A stretch of DNA of 40,675 bases. Origin: Bacteroidota bacterium (GTDB lineage: Bacteria; Bacteroidota; Bacteroidia; Cytophagales; Cyclobacteriaceae). Location: NCBI GenBank assembly GCA_023393375.1, contig JAEWLI010000006.1, positions 1-40,675 on the forward strand. Direction: 5' to 3'. The notes under the pieces were generated by a model. That model searched no databases, was not told where the DNA came from, and worked only from the letters and a program-made list of their open reading frames with translations. Below are positions 7,493 through 17,206 of this stretch, one piece after another. Positions within the stretch are counted from its first letter, which is position 1. Every line of letters begins with the position of its first letter. The translations under genes and the position numbers were made by a program.

Positions 7493-10360
7493 TTATCTTC
7501 CACATATTCTAACATAAGGACAATACTGGCATTTCCTTTCGTCAGCAGTATGGGTAAATGATTTACTGGCATCAAATATTTCCTGCAACAGGTTTTTCAG
7601 ATGAAACTGGAAATCGGGTAAATAAGGTCTGATATCAGTGATGTATTCATAACCTTCACCATTCTGCTGTTTCAATTGGAGCCTGTGGTCAAAACTTTCT
7701 GAAAAGAGCTCACGGATATTGAAGATCCCGGGAGTGATTTTCAATTGTTTATCCCCATAGTTTTGAAGATAAATCAGGCTGTACAAGATGGTTTGCATGG
7801 CCGCTTTATTTCTTTTGGGATGGTCACTGTCGAACAAAGATTCAATGTTTTCGATCTTTTTATCATCCTTACCGGTTTTATAATCTATAATCCGTACTAC
7901 ATCATTTTTACAGTCAATCCTGTCCACTATGCCCTTGATAAGCACTTTGTGCCTGGAGTTTTGATGCTTAATTTCGATAAATCCGTTGAAAGGGCGACCT
8001 CCCGCACCACCTTCAAGTCCTAATATGCTGAAAGGGGCGTAAAGTGTATCCTTGTCAAGTACCTGAACGGCCATCTTTTGGATGATTTCAGCAATGATGA
8101 TATTTCGACCTGAAATATCAAAGGCCCCTTTTTTGCCATATTCCGATTGAAAAGCATCTTTTACAGCATCACTTACTTTATTTTTTAAGACAGCCAGTTC
8201 CAAAGGAGTTACCTGCTTCCGCATTTTTACATCTTCAAAATCATGGTACAAGGTTTCCATGGTTTTATGAAGCAGGTTGCCAAAAACCATGGGATCCACT
8301 TCTTCCTTCACTTCATTGGGTTCATACAAGTCAACCACATACCTGAAATAAAACTTCATCTGACAATCCAGATAGATGTTGATGGCAGAAGGCGTTAATG
8401 CTTTTGCAGCAGATACGTCCAAATATCTGTTCAACTTTTGCATTATAAATCCGCTTTTGGCCATTTCAGTCAACGGCTGTTTGACGATATTTATTGGAGA
8501 TACGGCCAATACATGATGATGCTGTATTTGATTGCCATAAATCAGTTGATACAAATACCTGCTCATTTCCCCACCACCGTTATTCCCATTGGTGTTGTAG
8601 AAGATATAGACGTTTTTTGCCCGTTGCAGAAGCCTGTAAAAGTTATAGGAATAGATGGCGTCCTGCTGTTCGAAAGTCGGTAAGCCATACCCTCTTCTAA
8701 GGTTGAAAGGAATAAATGAATGCAAATGAGCGGTACGGGGATATGAACCTTCATTGAATGAAAGGATAAAGACATTCTCAAAATCCAGATTTCTGGTCTC
8801 AAGTGCCCCCATGATTTGTAATCCGTTCAGAGGTTCACCGGAGAATGGCACCCTGGCTCCCTGCACCGTTTGGCGAAACAGTTTGAGCAGAATTTTAAAA
8901 TTTAATGTGACCTGGGAAGTAGAAATAATCTCCTGTAACCTGGTGAGCAGTTTTTTCAACTGAAAGGCATATTCTTTCTCAATATCAGATAGATCGGAGG
9001 TGGTCATAAATATCAATACCTCCAACAATAAATCGATTAGTTCTGCCCCTTCTTTTACTTCTTTAAAAATGTCTGGATAATTATTACTGACACCCACCTC
9101 ATCTTCATTGATCGAAATTCGGTTGTGGTTTTCAATCAGATGGATCAGTTGATTGGCTTTTTCAGGATTAAACCTATGGAAATAAGCATGTTTCACTACC
9201 GGAAGAAGGTATTTATAATAAAATGACCTGCCCTCATTGGTATTTTTGACATGATGATGTATTTCGATCAGGCTTTCCAGGTAATTAAATACCGGCGTAT
9301 CCTTTAGTGGATAGCCCATTGTGATATTGATATTTTTTAATTGTTTGGGCAGTGAATTTAATACCGGAAACAGTAACTTTTCATCGGGCAATATGATGGC
9401 AGTTCGTTGAGGATCCCAGGATTCCTGTAAAGAAATTTCCCCGATGAGCTGAGCGGCATGTTTTACCTGGCCTGTTTCAGAAGGGACACCAGTGATTTTT
9501 ACAGATCTTTCGTTGTTTTGGACGATTGTGTCAGGTGATTTTTGGGGAAAGGTCTTTGAAAATATCTTATCCCTACGGTATCTTCTTAAAAATACGCCTG
9601 CTTCATGCAATGGATTGTCCATGTATAAACTATCGGTATCCCAGATGATTTCACCTTTACCATCCTGAATAATCCTTTTGACGATGGATTCTTCTGCCTT
9701 GTTTAATGCATTCAGCCCAACAAAAATCACCTTTTCATTGTCGCCTAAAGAAAGATATTTTTGAGGTTCTTCAGCAATCATACGGTAAATCATTCCCCCA
9801 TAACCTATGCCTTTGTTTTGAAGCGCTTCCCTGAATTCCTGGTAAACCTGGTAGAGGATTTTCCATGTGGACAAAAAATCTTCCTGATGCCGCGACAAAC
9901 GGCTTTTAAATGCTGACCAAAAAGTAATTATGGCTTCTTTCTGTTCTGTTGAAAGGTAATCATAGGTTGATTCCAGCTCTTTTTGATACAACAGGTCTTT
10001 GAATAACAAACCGGCATCAATCAGGTATTTATCGATTTCATCAAAGTCGTTGAGCAAAAGGTCGCCCCAATAATAGAACCGGTCAAAAGTTTCTGAAACG
10101 GGACTATGCTTCACGTAAGTTTCATACAATTTGAATATGAGGGTAATTTTATCGGCAACCTGCAAACTGCTGTGTTTCAGTATAAAATCTTCGATACTGA
10201 ATATTCTTGGTGCCCAGATGGGTGAAGAAATATGGTTGGATAAATATTTCTGAAAAAATAGCCCTGCTCTTCTGTTTGGAAATACCAATGTAAGGGAACT
10301 GGCGTCTTTTCCGTACCTTTTGATGAGGTTTTCAGCTAACTCCTCTAAAAAAGCTTTCAT
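7493..10360 (-). CDS. addB: AddB-like PD-(D/E)XK nuclease subunit
   Basis: The 955-residue protein has a degenerate helicase-like body without a good Walker A. It ends in a RecB-type nuclease domain with 'VRIIDYKTGKDDKK' near 820-835. The iron-sulfur staple of AddB is visible: one Cys in 'IYLDCQMKFYFRY' near 665, and three at the C-terminus in 'KCQYCPYVRICG' (Cys-X2-Cys-X5-Cys). AddB works with AddA to resect double-strand breaks for RecA loading. The start ATG overlaps the addA stop by 4 nt, so the two are translationally coupled. Sequence similarity to Firmicutes AddB is low outside these motifs, as usual in Bacteroidetes, where it is often named only as a PD-(D/E)XK nuclease. Confidence 0.85.
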   Translation of the reverse strand: MKAFLEELAENLIKRYGKDASSLTLVFPNRRAGLFFQKYLSNHISSPIWAPRIFSIEDFILKHSSLQVADKITLIFKLYETYVKHSPVSETFDRFYYWGDLLLNDFDEIDKYLIDAGLLFKDLLYQKELESTYDYLSTEQKEAIITFWSAFKSRLSRHQEDFLSTWKILYQVYQEFREALQNKGIGYGGMIYRMIAEEPQKYLSLGDNEKVIFVGLNALNKAEESIVKRIIQDGKGEIIWDTDSLYMDNPLHEAGVFLRRYRRDKIFSKTFPQKSPDTIVQNNERSVKITGVPSETGQVKHAAQLIGEISLQESWDPQRTAIILPDEKLLFPVLNSLPKQLKNINITMGYPLKDTPVFNYLESLIEIHHHVKNTNEGRSFYYKYLLPVVKHAYFHRFNPEKANQLIHLIENHNRISINEDEVGVSNNYPDIFKEVKEGAELIDLLLEVLIFMTTSDLSDIEKEYAFQLKKLLTRLQEIISTSQVTLNFKILLKLFRQTVQGARVPFSGEPLNGLQIMGALETRNLDFENVFILSFNEGSYPRTAHLHSFIPFNLRRGYGLPTFEQQDAIYSYNFYRLLQRAKNVYIFYNTNGNNGGGEMSRYLYQLIYGNQIQHHHVLAVSPINIVKQPLTEMAKSGFIMQKLNRYLDVSAAKALTPSAINIYLDCQMKFYFRYVVDLYEPNEVKEEVDPMVFGNLLHKTMETLYHDFEDVKMRKQVTPLELAVLKNKVSDAVKDAFQSEYGKKGAFDISGRNIIIAEIIQKMAVQVLDKDTLYAPFSILGLEGGAGGRPFNGFIEIKHQNSRHKVLIKGIVDRIDCKNDVVRIIDYKTGKDDKKIENIESLFDSDHPKRNKAAMQTILYSLIYLQNYGDKQLKITPGIFNIRELFSESFDHRLQLKQQNGEGYEYITDIRPYLPDFQFHLKNLLQEIFDASKSFTHTADERKCQYCPYVRICGR

Positions 10361-13300
10361 ATCTCTTCCACTTTTAAATAGGTGATATCGTCAAGATACA
10401 ATAAATAGCCTTCTACGCGCTTGTATCCCATTCGGGTCAATAATATTTTGTAAGCTTCTACCTGCTTAAGGTCAGAAGGTTTTTTTTGTCCGGTTTTAAA
10501 ATCTATGGCAATCGCCTTATCACCGGTAACCAGAATTCTGTCTGGTCTCATGGTGGTGCCATCAGGAAGTATCACCGGTGCCTCTGTCTTAATTTGGTAC
10601 TTTCCGGAAAACCATTCTTTGATTTGTGTATCTGTAAATAATGTAGCCAATTTCTCTTCTAAAATTTTCATTTCTTCACTGTTGATAGTCCCTTCGTAAT
10701 AAAATTCCCTTATTACTTTGGGCACATCTTGATAGGTATCTACTTTGGAAAGAAGGTAATGCACAAGTTTGCCATATCGGATCTTCTGTGCCCTGTCTCC
10801 GGATTCATCAACTAAAGCATGGGAAGAAAACTTAACAGCAATCCGATTGCGCCAATCTTCAGAAATAAACTTGGTCAAAGGTTCCTCGGGTTCTTTATGT
10901 GCATTCACTGAAGGTTTTTTATCAATTATTCCAGCTTCAAACACCGCTTTAGCTGGATCCCAATATTGACTAAAATCCAAAAATTGGTAGTTGGCTCGTG
11001 CTGGTGGCAACTGAAGTTGATTGAATGAAGTAAAAAGAAGATCAGAAACAGTTTTGAAAGAATTTTCCCCATTGGTTTTAGTCGATGGAGCGCATCCTGA
11101 AATATAAAGTTGTTCCCTGGCACGGGTCACCGCCACATAGAGCAGATTGAGATTGTCAATCGCTGATCTTACCTTTTCTTCATAATATTGCTTTCGGAAC
11201 AATGTATCTTTCAATACGGTACCATATTTCACTGGCATGCGTTTTACACTATTGAACGGTGGCTGATCAGCTTCACACCAAATGATATTATCAAAAACAG
11301 GATTGTGTTCCAGGTTCCAATTGCAGAAAGGAATAATTACCACTTTAAATTGCAAGCCCTTTGATTTATGAATGGTCAATACTTTAGCAGCATCCATATT
11401 GTCGGGCATCTGAATGGAACAGGTTTTTCCGGTTTTTTGCCACCACTCCAAAAATCCTTTGACTTCTCCACGTTCCTTTTGAGCGTACGCGACAATCAGG
11501 TCAAGGAAAGCCTGAAGGAAAGGCCATTCTCCCTGCATTTTCTGCAAACCAAACATTCTCACCAGTGCTTCTGCCAGTTCATACAAAGGAAGGGCCACCA
11601 ATAATGATTTTTGTATCAGAAAATCAGCAGGCAATAATTGTTGTGAATTGACAAATGACTGTTCTTTGCTTTGTGTAATGATGTCCGGGTGTAAATATTC
11701 CTTATTTGCCAATATAAATACCTGATACTCATATACCAGATTAAAAAAGGCTATCTCATTTTCTGGATGATCAAGATATTCGAATGCATTGAGCAATACC
11801 TTTACCGAATGAGCAACAGAAAGATATAATGATTCTGAAGAAATTGCATCATAACGATAACCTTCCCTGGCATTGTCAGATGCCTGATGATCCATCAAAA
11901 ACCGGATGATTTTTTCCCCCTCATCTTTATTCCTCACCAGAAATGCAACATCGTCTAAAGCATAATGAGCATCCTGCAAGTTTTCCAGCAGTGAAGGCAA
12001 CCGGTTTAAAATTTGTTGCTGCCATGATTCTTCCTGATTGCTTTCATAAAATTCGGCCTTTACAAATCCCTGATCTTCAATGTTCAGCTCCGACGCTGGT
12101 ATTACCTGTAAGGCATCACTATACGCAAGTTTTATTTTTTCAATGGCCGGTAATATTTCCTGTTTTACAGTTGTCTCCACCTCAGGTATGGAACCTGCTA
12201 AATGAATTTGAATGATTTCCGGTGCGATGGCAAAAAGCGAATTAAAAAACCTGATCAGCATTTTTCTGCTCCGGAAATTAGTGTCCAGGTTGAGTTTCTC
12301 TGTCATTTCCGGATGAATGTCTTGTTGCAGTTGTTGCAACAACAGTTCCCAATTGCCACCACGCCAGCGGTAGATCGATTGTTTTACATCACCCACGGCA
12401 AGGTTAAGATGACCCTCCGCCAGGCTGTTTGTAATCAATGGTTTAAAATTGTCCCATTGAAATCCGGAAGTATCCTGGAACTCATCTATCATATAATACT
12501 TGAACCGGGTACCAGATTTTTCATAAATAAATGGGGCATCATTTTCCTGGATGATTTTTTTGAGGAAATCGGCGAGGTCGGAAATCAACAGGGTTTGATT
12601 TTCTTCCCTGTAATCATTTAGTTTTAAAGATACGTCTGATAAAATCCCAAGGGTATAAATGTACCTGCTGAGTGCTTTTGCGGTGGTATAATGAAGTATA
12701 TCTTCTTCGAACATTTCCGTTACCCTACAGATAATTTGTTGAAGGCCATTGTAATACAAATCCACGATCCGGCTTTCTTTAGGATCATTTTTTTTATATA
12801 ACTTGTCAGGTTGATCACATGTGCCCAGAAAACGGCCTGAGGGTGCCTTGGTTTGTCCGCGTGACAATTTCTCCAAATACCCCATAACACCATTTGACGA
12901 ATAACTGAAATCGTGAACTTCCAGCCCAGCTGCGCGCATCAATTGTACTGCTTCTTTTCCCAATGATTTTAATCCTGATTCGAAATCATTGATTACCTTA
13001 TTCATCGCAGTCAACAATTCCGGTACGATATGGCTGTTTTGATGGATTTCCTGTTCGAAAGTTTTGAAATTTTCATTAAAAATCTCCCAGGCAAGCCTTT
13101 TAATGTCTTCTTTAATGTCCCAGGATTTGCCCTCTGTCACCCGATTTTCCGAAAACCGGATGAGCCACTTTGTCAATTGTTTATTGGTACCCACATCCAG
13201 CATCACCCGGTCTACCAGGTTATCCAGCACAACTTCCTGATCCAGTTCTATTTCAAAACCACCTTGAAGCCCTATTTCTTTTGCAAATGCCTGAACTATG

Positions 13301-13644
13301 TTCTGAAAAAAACTGTCGATGGTTTTTACAGAAAACATAGGGTAATGGTGCAGGATATTGGCCAGGGCAAGAGCGGCATGTTCACGGATTTTATCTTCAG
13401 GAAGACCTGTTTCCAATAGCAGATCATTTAAAACAGGGCAATTTTTACCTGTGGCGAGTTGGTGCAGGTATTCCATGATCCTGCTTTTCATTTCCCAGGC
13501 TGCTTTATTGGTAAATGTAACAGCAAGTATATTTTTATAAAGCAGCGGGTTTTTGATTACCAATAGCAGGTATGACTTGGCAAGGGTATAGGTTTTGCCC
13601 GAACCTGCCGAAGAACTGTATATTTTAAAATTTTTTACCGCCAC
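10357..13644 (-). CDS. addA: AddA-like UvrD-family helicase-nuclease
   Basis: The 1095-residue protein has the full superfamily 1A motor: Walker A 'SSAGSGKTYTL' near 10, 'VTFTNKAAWEM', Walker B 'DEFQDT' near 387, 'GDVKQSIYRWRGG', 'LTIHKSKGLQF' near 755 and 'YVAVTRAREQLY' near 840. A C-terminal RecB-like nuclease domain has 'AIAIDFKTGQKK' near 1046 with a downstream 'KQVEAYK'. It is the motor and second nuclease of a double-strand-break resection complex with AddB. The start is GTG at 13644; no upstream ATG fits and Walker A begins within ten residues. It follows ung by 20 nt, suggesting one operon. Confidence 0.92.
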   Translation of the reverse strand: MAVKNFKIYSSSAGSGKTYTLAKSYLLLVIKNPLLYKNILAVTFTNKAAWEMKSRIMEYLHQLATGKNCPVLNDLLLETGLPEDKIREHAALALANILHHYPMFSVKTIDSFFQNIVQAFAKEIGLQGGFEIELDQEVVLDNLVDRVMLDVGTNKQLTKWLIRFSENRVTEGKSWDIKEDIKRLAWEIFNENFKTFEQEIHQNSHIVPELLTAMNKVINDFESGLKSLGKEAVQLMRAAGLEVHDFSYSSNGVMGYLEKLSRGQTKAPSGRFLGTCDQPDKLYKKNDPKESRIVDLYYNGLQQIICRVTEMFEEDILHYTTAKALSRYIYTLGILSDVSLKLNDYREENQTLLISDLADFLKKIIQENDAPFIYEKSGTRFKYYMIDEFQDTSGFQWDNFKPLITNSLAEGHLNLAVGDVKQSIYRWRGGNWELLLQQLQQDIHPEMTEKLNLDTNFRSRKMLIRFFNSLFAIAPEIIQIHLAGSIPEVETTVKQEILPAIEKIKLAYSDALQVIPASELNIEDQGFVKAEFYESNQEESWQQQILNRLPSLLENLQDAHYALDDVAFLVRNKDEGEKIIRFLMDHQASDNAREGYRYDAISSESLYLSVAHSVKVLLNAFEYLDHPENEIAFFNLVYEYQVFILANKEYLHPDIITQSKEQSFVNSQQLLPADFLIQKSLLVALPLYELAEALVRMFGLQKMQGEWPFLQAFLDLIVAYAQKERGEVKGFLEWWQKTGKTCSIQMPDNMDAAKVLTIHKSKGLQFKVVIIPFCNWNLEHNPVFDNIIWCEADQPPFNSVKRMPVKYGTVLKDTLFRKQYYEEKVRSAIDNLNLLYVAVTRAREQLYISGCAPSTKTNGENSFKTVSDLLFTSFNQLQLPPARANYQFLDFSQYWDPAKAVFEAGIIDKKPSVNAHKEPEEPLTKFISEDWRNRIAVKFSSHALVDESGDRAQKIRYGKLVHYLLSKVDTYQDVPKVIREFYYEGTINSEEMKILEEKLATLFTDTQIKEWFSGKYQIKTEAPVILPDGTTMRPDRILVTGDKAIAIDFKTGQKKPSDLKQVEAYKILLTRMGYKRVEGYLLYLDDITYLKVEEI

Positions 13645-13664
13645 CGTGATTCTATTAAATCAGA

Positions 13665-14327
13665 TTACCAATCAATTTCTGTCTTCCCTGTTTTTTTCAG
13701 GTATTCATTTGCCTTGCTAAAGTGCCGGCAGCCCATAAATCCCCGGCTTGCAGAAAGTGGTGAGGGATGCACACTGGAAAGAACGAAGTGCTTCTTCCGG
13801 TCAATGATTTCACCCTTTTTTTGTGCATATGCCCCCCAAAGCATAAATACGATGCCTTCTTTTTGATCAGATACCAACCTGATCACTGCGTCGGTAAATT
13901 CTTCCCATCCCCTTCGCTGATGTGATCCGGCGAGATTTGCCCTTACAGTCAGTGTGGCATTCAACAATAAAACACCTTGTCGTGCCCATCTGTTAAGGTT
14001 GCCGCTGGAAGGAATAGGTTTCCCCAAATCTTGTTGGATCTCTTTAAAAATATTCTTCAAAGAGGGTGGTATTTCAATGCCGTCATTTACAGAAAAACAC
14101 AGACCATTAGCTTGACCCAGCCCATGATAGGGATCCTGCCCAATGATCACAACCTTTATGTCTTCAAAGGAACAGTGATCGAAAGCACTGAAAATCAGTT
14201 TTCCGGGAGGATAAATTCTACCTTTTTTATACTCTTCTTTTACAAAACTGACCAGTTCTTTAAAATAATCTTTTTGAAATTCCTCCTGAAGCATATTTTT
14301 CCAGGAAACATCAATTTTTACATCCAT
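13665..14327 (-). CDS. ung: uracil-DNA glycosylase
   Basis: The 220-residue protein matches family-1 UDG in length and motifs. The water-activating loop 'GQDPYHG' is at 63-69 with catalytic Asp65, 'LLLNATLTV' follows, and the minor-groove loop 'HPSPLSASRGF' contains the catalytic His near 187. It removes uracil from DNA to start base-excision repair. It is the first gene of a minus-strand repair set (ung, addA, addB) and is divergent from the stressosome operon. The glycosylase product is an abasic site, the substrate of the SRAP proteins 9 kb away, but no regulatory link is visible. Confidence 0.97.
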   Translation of the reverse strand: MDVKIDVSWKNMLQEEFQKDYFKELVSFVKEEYKKGRIYPPGKLIFSAFDHCSFEDIKVVIIGQDPYHGLGQANGLCFSVNDGIEIPPSLKNIFKEIQQDLGKPIPSSGNLNRWARQGVLLLNATLTVRANLAGSHQRRGWEEFTDAVIRLVSDQKEGIVFMLWGAYAQKKGEIIDRKKHFVLSSVHPSPLSASRGFMGCRHFSKANEYLKKTGKTEIDW

Positions 14328-14540
14328 ATTATTTACCCGGTTCCTGACAAATAAAATCTTATGCGGAAATTTAGGGAAAAATCATGAATGATGGAACTAC
14401 CATGAACTTTTCTGTACAGTTGTGGTTTGGTTATTATCCCGCAACAATTAACAATCATTCATTTACAGAGTTTACCTTTTTTAATAGTGCCAAAAGGTTT
14501 ACATTTGGTTAACTATTTTTTATATTTTTAATATTCTGAT

Positions 14541-15407
14541 ATGAGCCCTAAAACAATAGAACTACTTCTAAAAAAAAAGAAATCCCTGATAGATACTTGG
14601 ATTCAATTTCAACTCGAAAATGAAACGCTTAGGGATGATTTGGTATCCAATGAAGATTCACGCAGCCAGTCAGAAGAATTGCTGACAGCATTGCTCAAGG
14701 CTTTAAAGAATGGCAATTTTACCGATATTGATGCTTCCGATTATGATGAGGTGATGGAAATTGTTTCGGGTTTATCACTTTCAAGAGCTATGCAGGGTTT
14801 TTCACCCCGGGAAACAGGTGTTTACATGATGTGTCTTAAAAATGCATTTATTAAAGTATTGGAAAAGGAGCTGAAAGATGATATTGGATTACTTTACAAA
14901 GAAACCGGAACTATATCGACACTCATAGATAAACTGAATATTGCAACATTCGAAAGTTTTATTAAAGGGCGGGAGGAAGTAATTGTGAGACAATCAGATG
15001 AGATTGCAGAGATTTCCACACCCGTGATCAGGGTATGGGAAGGAATTGTGGCTTTGCCTATTATTGGCACATTAGATAGCTCCCGTACTCAGGTTGTGAT
15101 GGAAAACCTGCTCCAGGAAATTGTAAACACAGGTAGTACAATTGCCATCCTTGATATTTCAGGCGTACCAGCAGTAGATTCATTGGTTGCCCAACACCTT
15201 ATTAAGACCGTAAGTGCTACCCGATTGATGGGTGCAGAATGTGTGATAAGCGGTATACGCCCGGAAATAGCACAAACCATTGTTCATTTAGGGATTGACC
15301 TTTCTAATATTACAACTAAAGCATCTTTGGCCAGTGCTTTACGTTTTGCCTTTGAAAATCTCAGGCTCAAAGTAGTAAGACAGGATAGGAAAAACGGGGT
15401 TGAATAA
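14541..15407 (+). CDS. RsbR-like stressosome co-antagonist (RsbRD N-terminal + STAS domain)
   Basis: The 288-residue protein has an all-helical N-terminal domain (about 1-140, RsbRD_N type: 'LLKKKKSLIDTWIQFQL') and a C-terminal STAS domain (about 165-280). The STAS part contains 'LDISGVPAVDSLVAQHLIK' and 'GIRPEIAQTIVHLGIDL', very close to RsbR of Bacillus. The Ser of 'AVDS' and Thr of 'AQT' sit where the kinase RsbT phosphorylates RsbR paralogs. Together with RsbS it should build the stressosome core. The N-terminal domain has no heme, PAS or flavin motif, so the input signal is unknown. It is the first gene of a five-gene operon; rsbS starts 2 nt downstream. Confidence 0.92.
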   Translation: MSPKTIELLLKKKKSLIDTWIQFQLENETLRDDLVSNEDSRSQSEELLTALLKALKNGNFTDIDASDYDEVMEIVSGLSLSRAMQGFSPRETGVYMMCLKNAFIKVLEKELKDDIGLLYKETGTISTLIDKLNIATFESFIKGREEVIVRQSDEIAEISTPVIRVWEGIVALPIIGTLDSSRTQVVMENLLQEIVNTGSTIAILDISGVPAVDSLVAQHLIKTVSATRLMGAECVISGIRPEIAQTIVHLGIDLSNITTKASLASALRFAFENLRLKVVRQDRKNGVE

Positions 15408-15409
15408 TT

Positions 15410-15796
15410 ATGGATAAAATACCTATATTAAAATTAGGTCCCTTTCTCCTGGTAACCATACAGGTGGATTTATATGACCGACTGGCTTTAAATCTTGAAG
15501 CAGATCTGATCAAAATGGTGAATGATACCGAGGCAAAAGGTGTATTGATTGATATTTCGGCAGTAAGCATTGTCGATTCTTTTATGGGGCGTATTTTGGG
15601 AAATATTGCCCAAATGTCAAAAATACTTGATGCAGAAACTGTAATTGTAGGCATGCAGCCTGCAGTGGCCATCACTTTGGTTGAACTGGGGCTTACCTTG
15701 CAGGGTGTTCATACAGCATTAAATGTAGAAAAGGGCATGGCTTTGCTACAAGAAAGGTCGATCGACAACGACTATGATTTGAGTGCAGATGATTAG
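15410..15796 (+). CDS. rsbS: RsbS-like STAS-domain stressosome scaffold
   Basis: This is a stand-alone STAS domain of 128 residues. 'VLIDISAVSIVDSFMGR' places a Ser at position 57 where Bacillus RsbS has its phosphorylated Ser59, and 'GMQPAVAITLVELGL' and 'ALNVEKGMALLQ' are typical of RsbS. In the known system unphosphorylated RsbS sequesters RsbT, and phosphorylation under stress releases it. The gene starts 2 nt after rsbR and its end overlaps rsbT by 8 nt. Confidence 0.93.
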   Translation: MDKIPILKLGPFLLVTIQVDLYDRLALNLEADLIKMVNDTEAKGVLIDISAVSIVDSFMGRILGNIAQMSKILDAETVIVGMQPAVAITLVELGLTLQGVHTALNVEKGMALLQERSIDNDYDLSADD

Positions 15797-16199
15797 CCTC
15801 AACAAAGAAGCATTCCCTATTATAAAAGAGCAGGATGTTATTTTTTTCAGAAACCGGTTGAAAGAAATGGCCAACCGGATGGGAATGTCTTTAGTAAATC
15901 AAACCAAACTCATTACTGCAGCCAGTGAACTGGTAAGGAACATGCTGAAATATGCAAATGGCGGTAGGGCAATTGTGGAGATTGTAAGCTTGTTAAGTAA
16001 AACAGGAATAAAAATTACTTTTGAAGACAAAGGCCCAGGAATTGCCGATATCAAACAAGCCATGCAAGATGGTTATTCATCATCCAGAAGTCTGGGGATG
16101 GGACTGCCCGGAGCAAAACGCCTTGTTAATGAATTTAATATCAAAAGTGTAGTGGGGGAGGGGACAACAATTACCGTAATAAGGTGGAAGAATGGATAA
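15789..16199 (+). CDS. rsbT: RsbT-like serine/threonine protein kinase (HATPase fold)
   Basis: A GTG at 15783 is in frame, but ATG 15789 is preferred because it sits in the ATGATTAG overlap with the rsbS stop. The 136-residue protein is a single GHKL ATPase domain: N-box 'SELVRNMLKYA' (Asn51), G1 'EDKGPGI' (79-85) and G2 'SLGMGLPGAKRL' (about 98-109). RsbT-family kinases phosphorylate RsbR and RsbS and, once free, activate a downstream partner. No RsbU-type phosphatase with an RsbT-binding domain is nearby. The likely partners are the next two genes, each carrying a further RsbT-like ATPase domain. Confidence 0.92.
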   Translation: MISLNKEAFPIIKEQDVIFFRNRLKEMANRMGMSLVNQTKLITAASELVRNMLKYANGGRAIVEIVSLLSKTGIKITFEDKGPGIADIKQAMQDGYSSSRSLGMGLPGAKRLVNEFNIKSVVGEGTTITVIRWKNG

Positions 16200-17202
16200 C
16201 TGCACACATGTCAAACTAAAGGTAATTGATAGAAGTTACGTTAGTTTCATCAAAAAAGAAATCAAGAGATTATCTGAACAAGTAGGTTTTACCCCTTATA
16301 AATTGGCTGAATTGGATATTGTAGTAGCCGAATTGATCAGCAATATCTTAAAACATGCCAGAGAAGGGGAATTATTGGTGAAAATCATTGATACACCTAA
16401 CCTGCAGGGATTAGAACTGATTAGTGTGGACAGAGGGCCTGGGATGGCCAATGCTGAGGTAATGCTCACTGATGGTGCCTCATCTACCAATACCCTTGGA
16501 CAAGGCTTAGGATCAATAAAACGTTTATCCGATGTATTTGAGATATATTCATTGCCTCAATGGGGAACTATTCTATTGTCCAGAATGTATATAAACAAAC
16601 CTGATGTTGCTGATCTAAAAGACTCTCCAAAAATCAATGCCCTTATGATTCCCAAACCAGGTGAAACAGAGTGCGGCGATGGTTGGTATAAGATTGAAAG
16701 CAAGCGGCATGTACGGTTAATTGCCCTGGATGGACTGGGGCATGGACCGGAAGCAGCTAAAGCAGTATATCATGCCGTAAAAGAGTTTAAGGTGACAGGA
16801 AGCATGTCTCCCGATGATACTGTTCAGCTGATACATAAAAACATAAGGAGTACCAGAGGAGCAGTTGGAATGGTTTTACATCTGGACAAAATCAACAATT
16901 CAATCTCGTATGTGGGACTTGGGAATATTTCAGCACGGATTATAGGTTATGAAAAAATAAAAAGTCTGATGTCTTACAACGGGATAATCGGACACTCGAA
17001 ACCCAATACAATAAAAAGCTATGTAGCGGAATGGCACAAAAATGAAACGTTGATTGTTCATTCCGATGGATTAAAATCCCGATGGGACTTAAATCATCTG
17101 CCGAATATTATGAATCATGATGGAAGTGTAATCGCTGCAGCATTGTACAAAGATTTTTCCCGAAATACTGATGATCTTCTTATAATTGTAACCAAGAATT
17201 AA
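16192..17202 (+). CDS. RsbT-like ATPase fused to RsbX-type PP2C/SpoIIE phosphatase
   Basis: The 336-residue protein has two parts. Residues 1-130 form a GHKL ATPase domain: 'VVAELISNILKHA', 'VDRGPGMAN' and 'TLGQGLGSIKRLSD'. Residues about 145-336 are a SpoIIE/PP2C-type phosphatase with metal-binding Asp in 'CGDGWYK', 'LDGLGHGPEA', 'HSDGLKSR' and 'NTDDLLIIV'. RsbX resets the stressosome by dephosphorylating RsbR and RsbS, so this fusion probably does that while sensing kinase or nucleotide state through its ATPase half. The gene overlaps rsbT by 8 nt. ATPase+PP2C fusions of this kind recur beside RST modules in many bacteria, so the architecture itself is not unique. Confidence 0.88.
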   Translation: MDNCTHVKLKVIDRSYVSFIKKEIKRLSEQVGFTPYKLAELDIVVAELISNILKHAREGELLVKIIDTPNLQGLELISVDRGPGMANAEVMLTDGASSTNTLGQGLGSIKRLSDVFEIYSLPQWGTILLSRMYINKPDVADLKDSPKINALMIPKPGETECGDGWYKIESKRHVRLIALDGLGHGPEAAKAVYHAVKEFKVTGSMSPDDTVQLIHKNIRSTRGAVGMVLHLDKINNSISYVGLGNISARIIGYEKIKSLMSYNGIIGHSKPNTIKSYVAEWHKNETLIVHSDGLKSRWDLNHLPNIMNHDGSVIAAALYKDFSRNTDDLLIIVTKN

Positions 17203-17206
17203 ATCA

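Noticed and set aside
12202..12621. 139-codon plus-strand frame opposite addA, and similar frames opposite addB
   Set aside because: The minus strand carries continuous helicase and nuclease motifs through these regions. The opposite frames are shadows with no motif.
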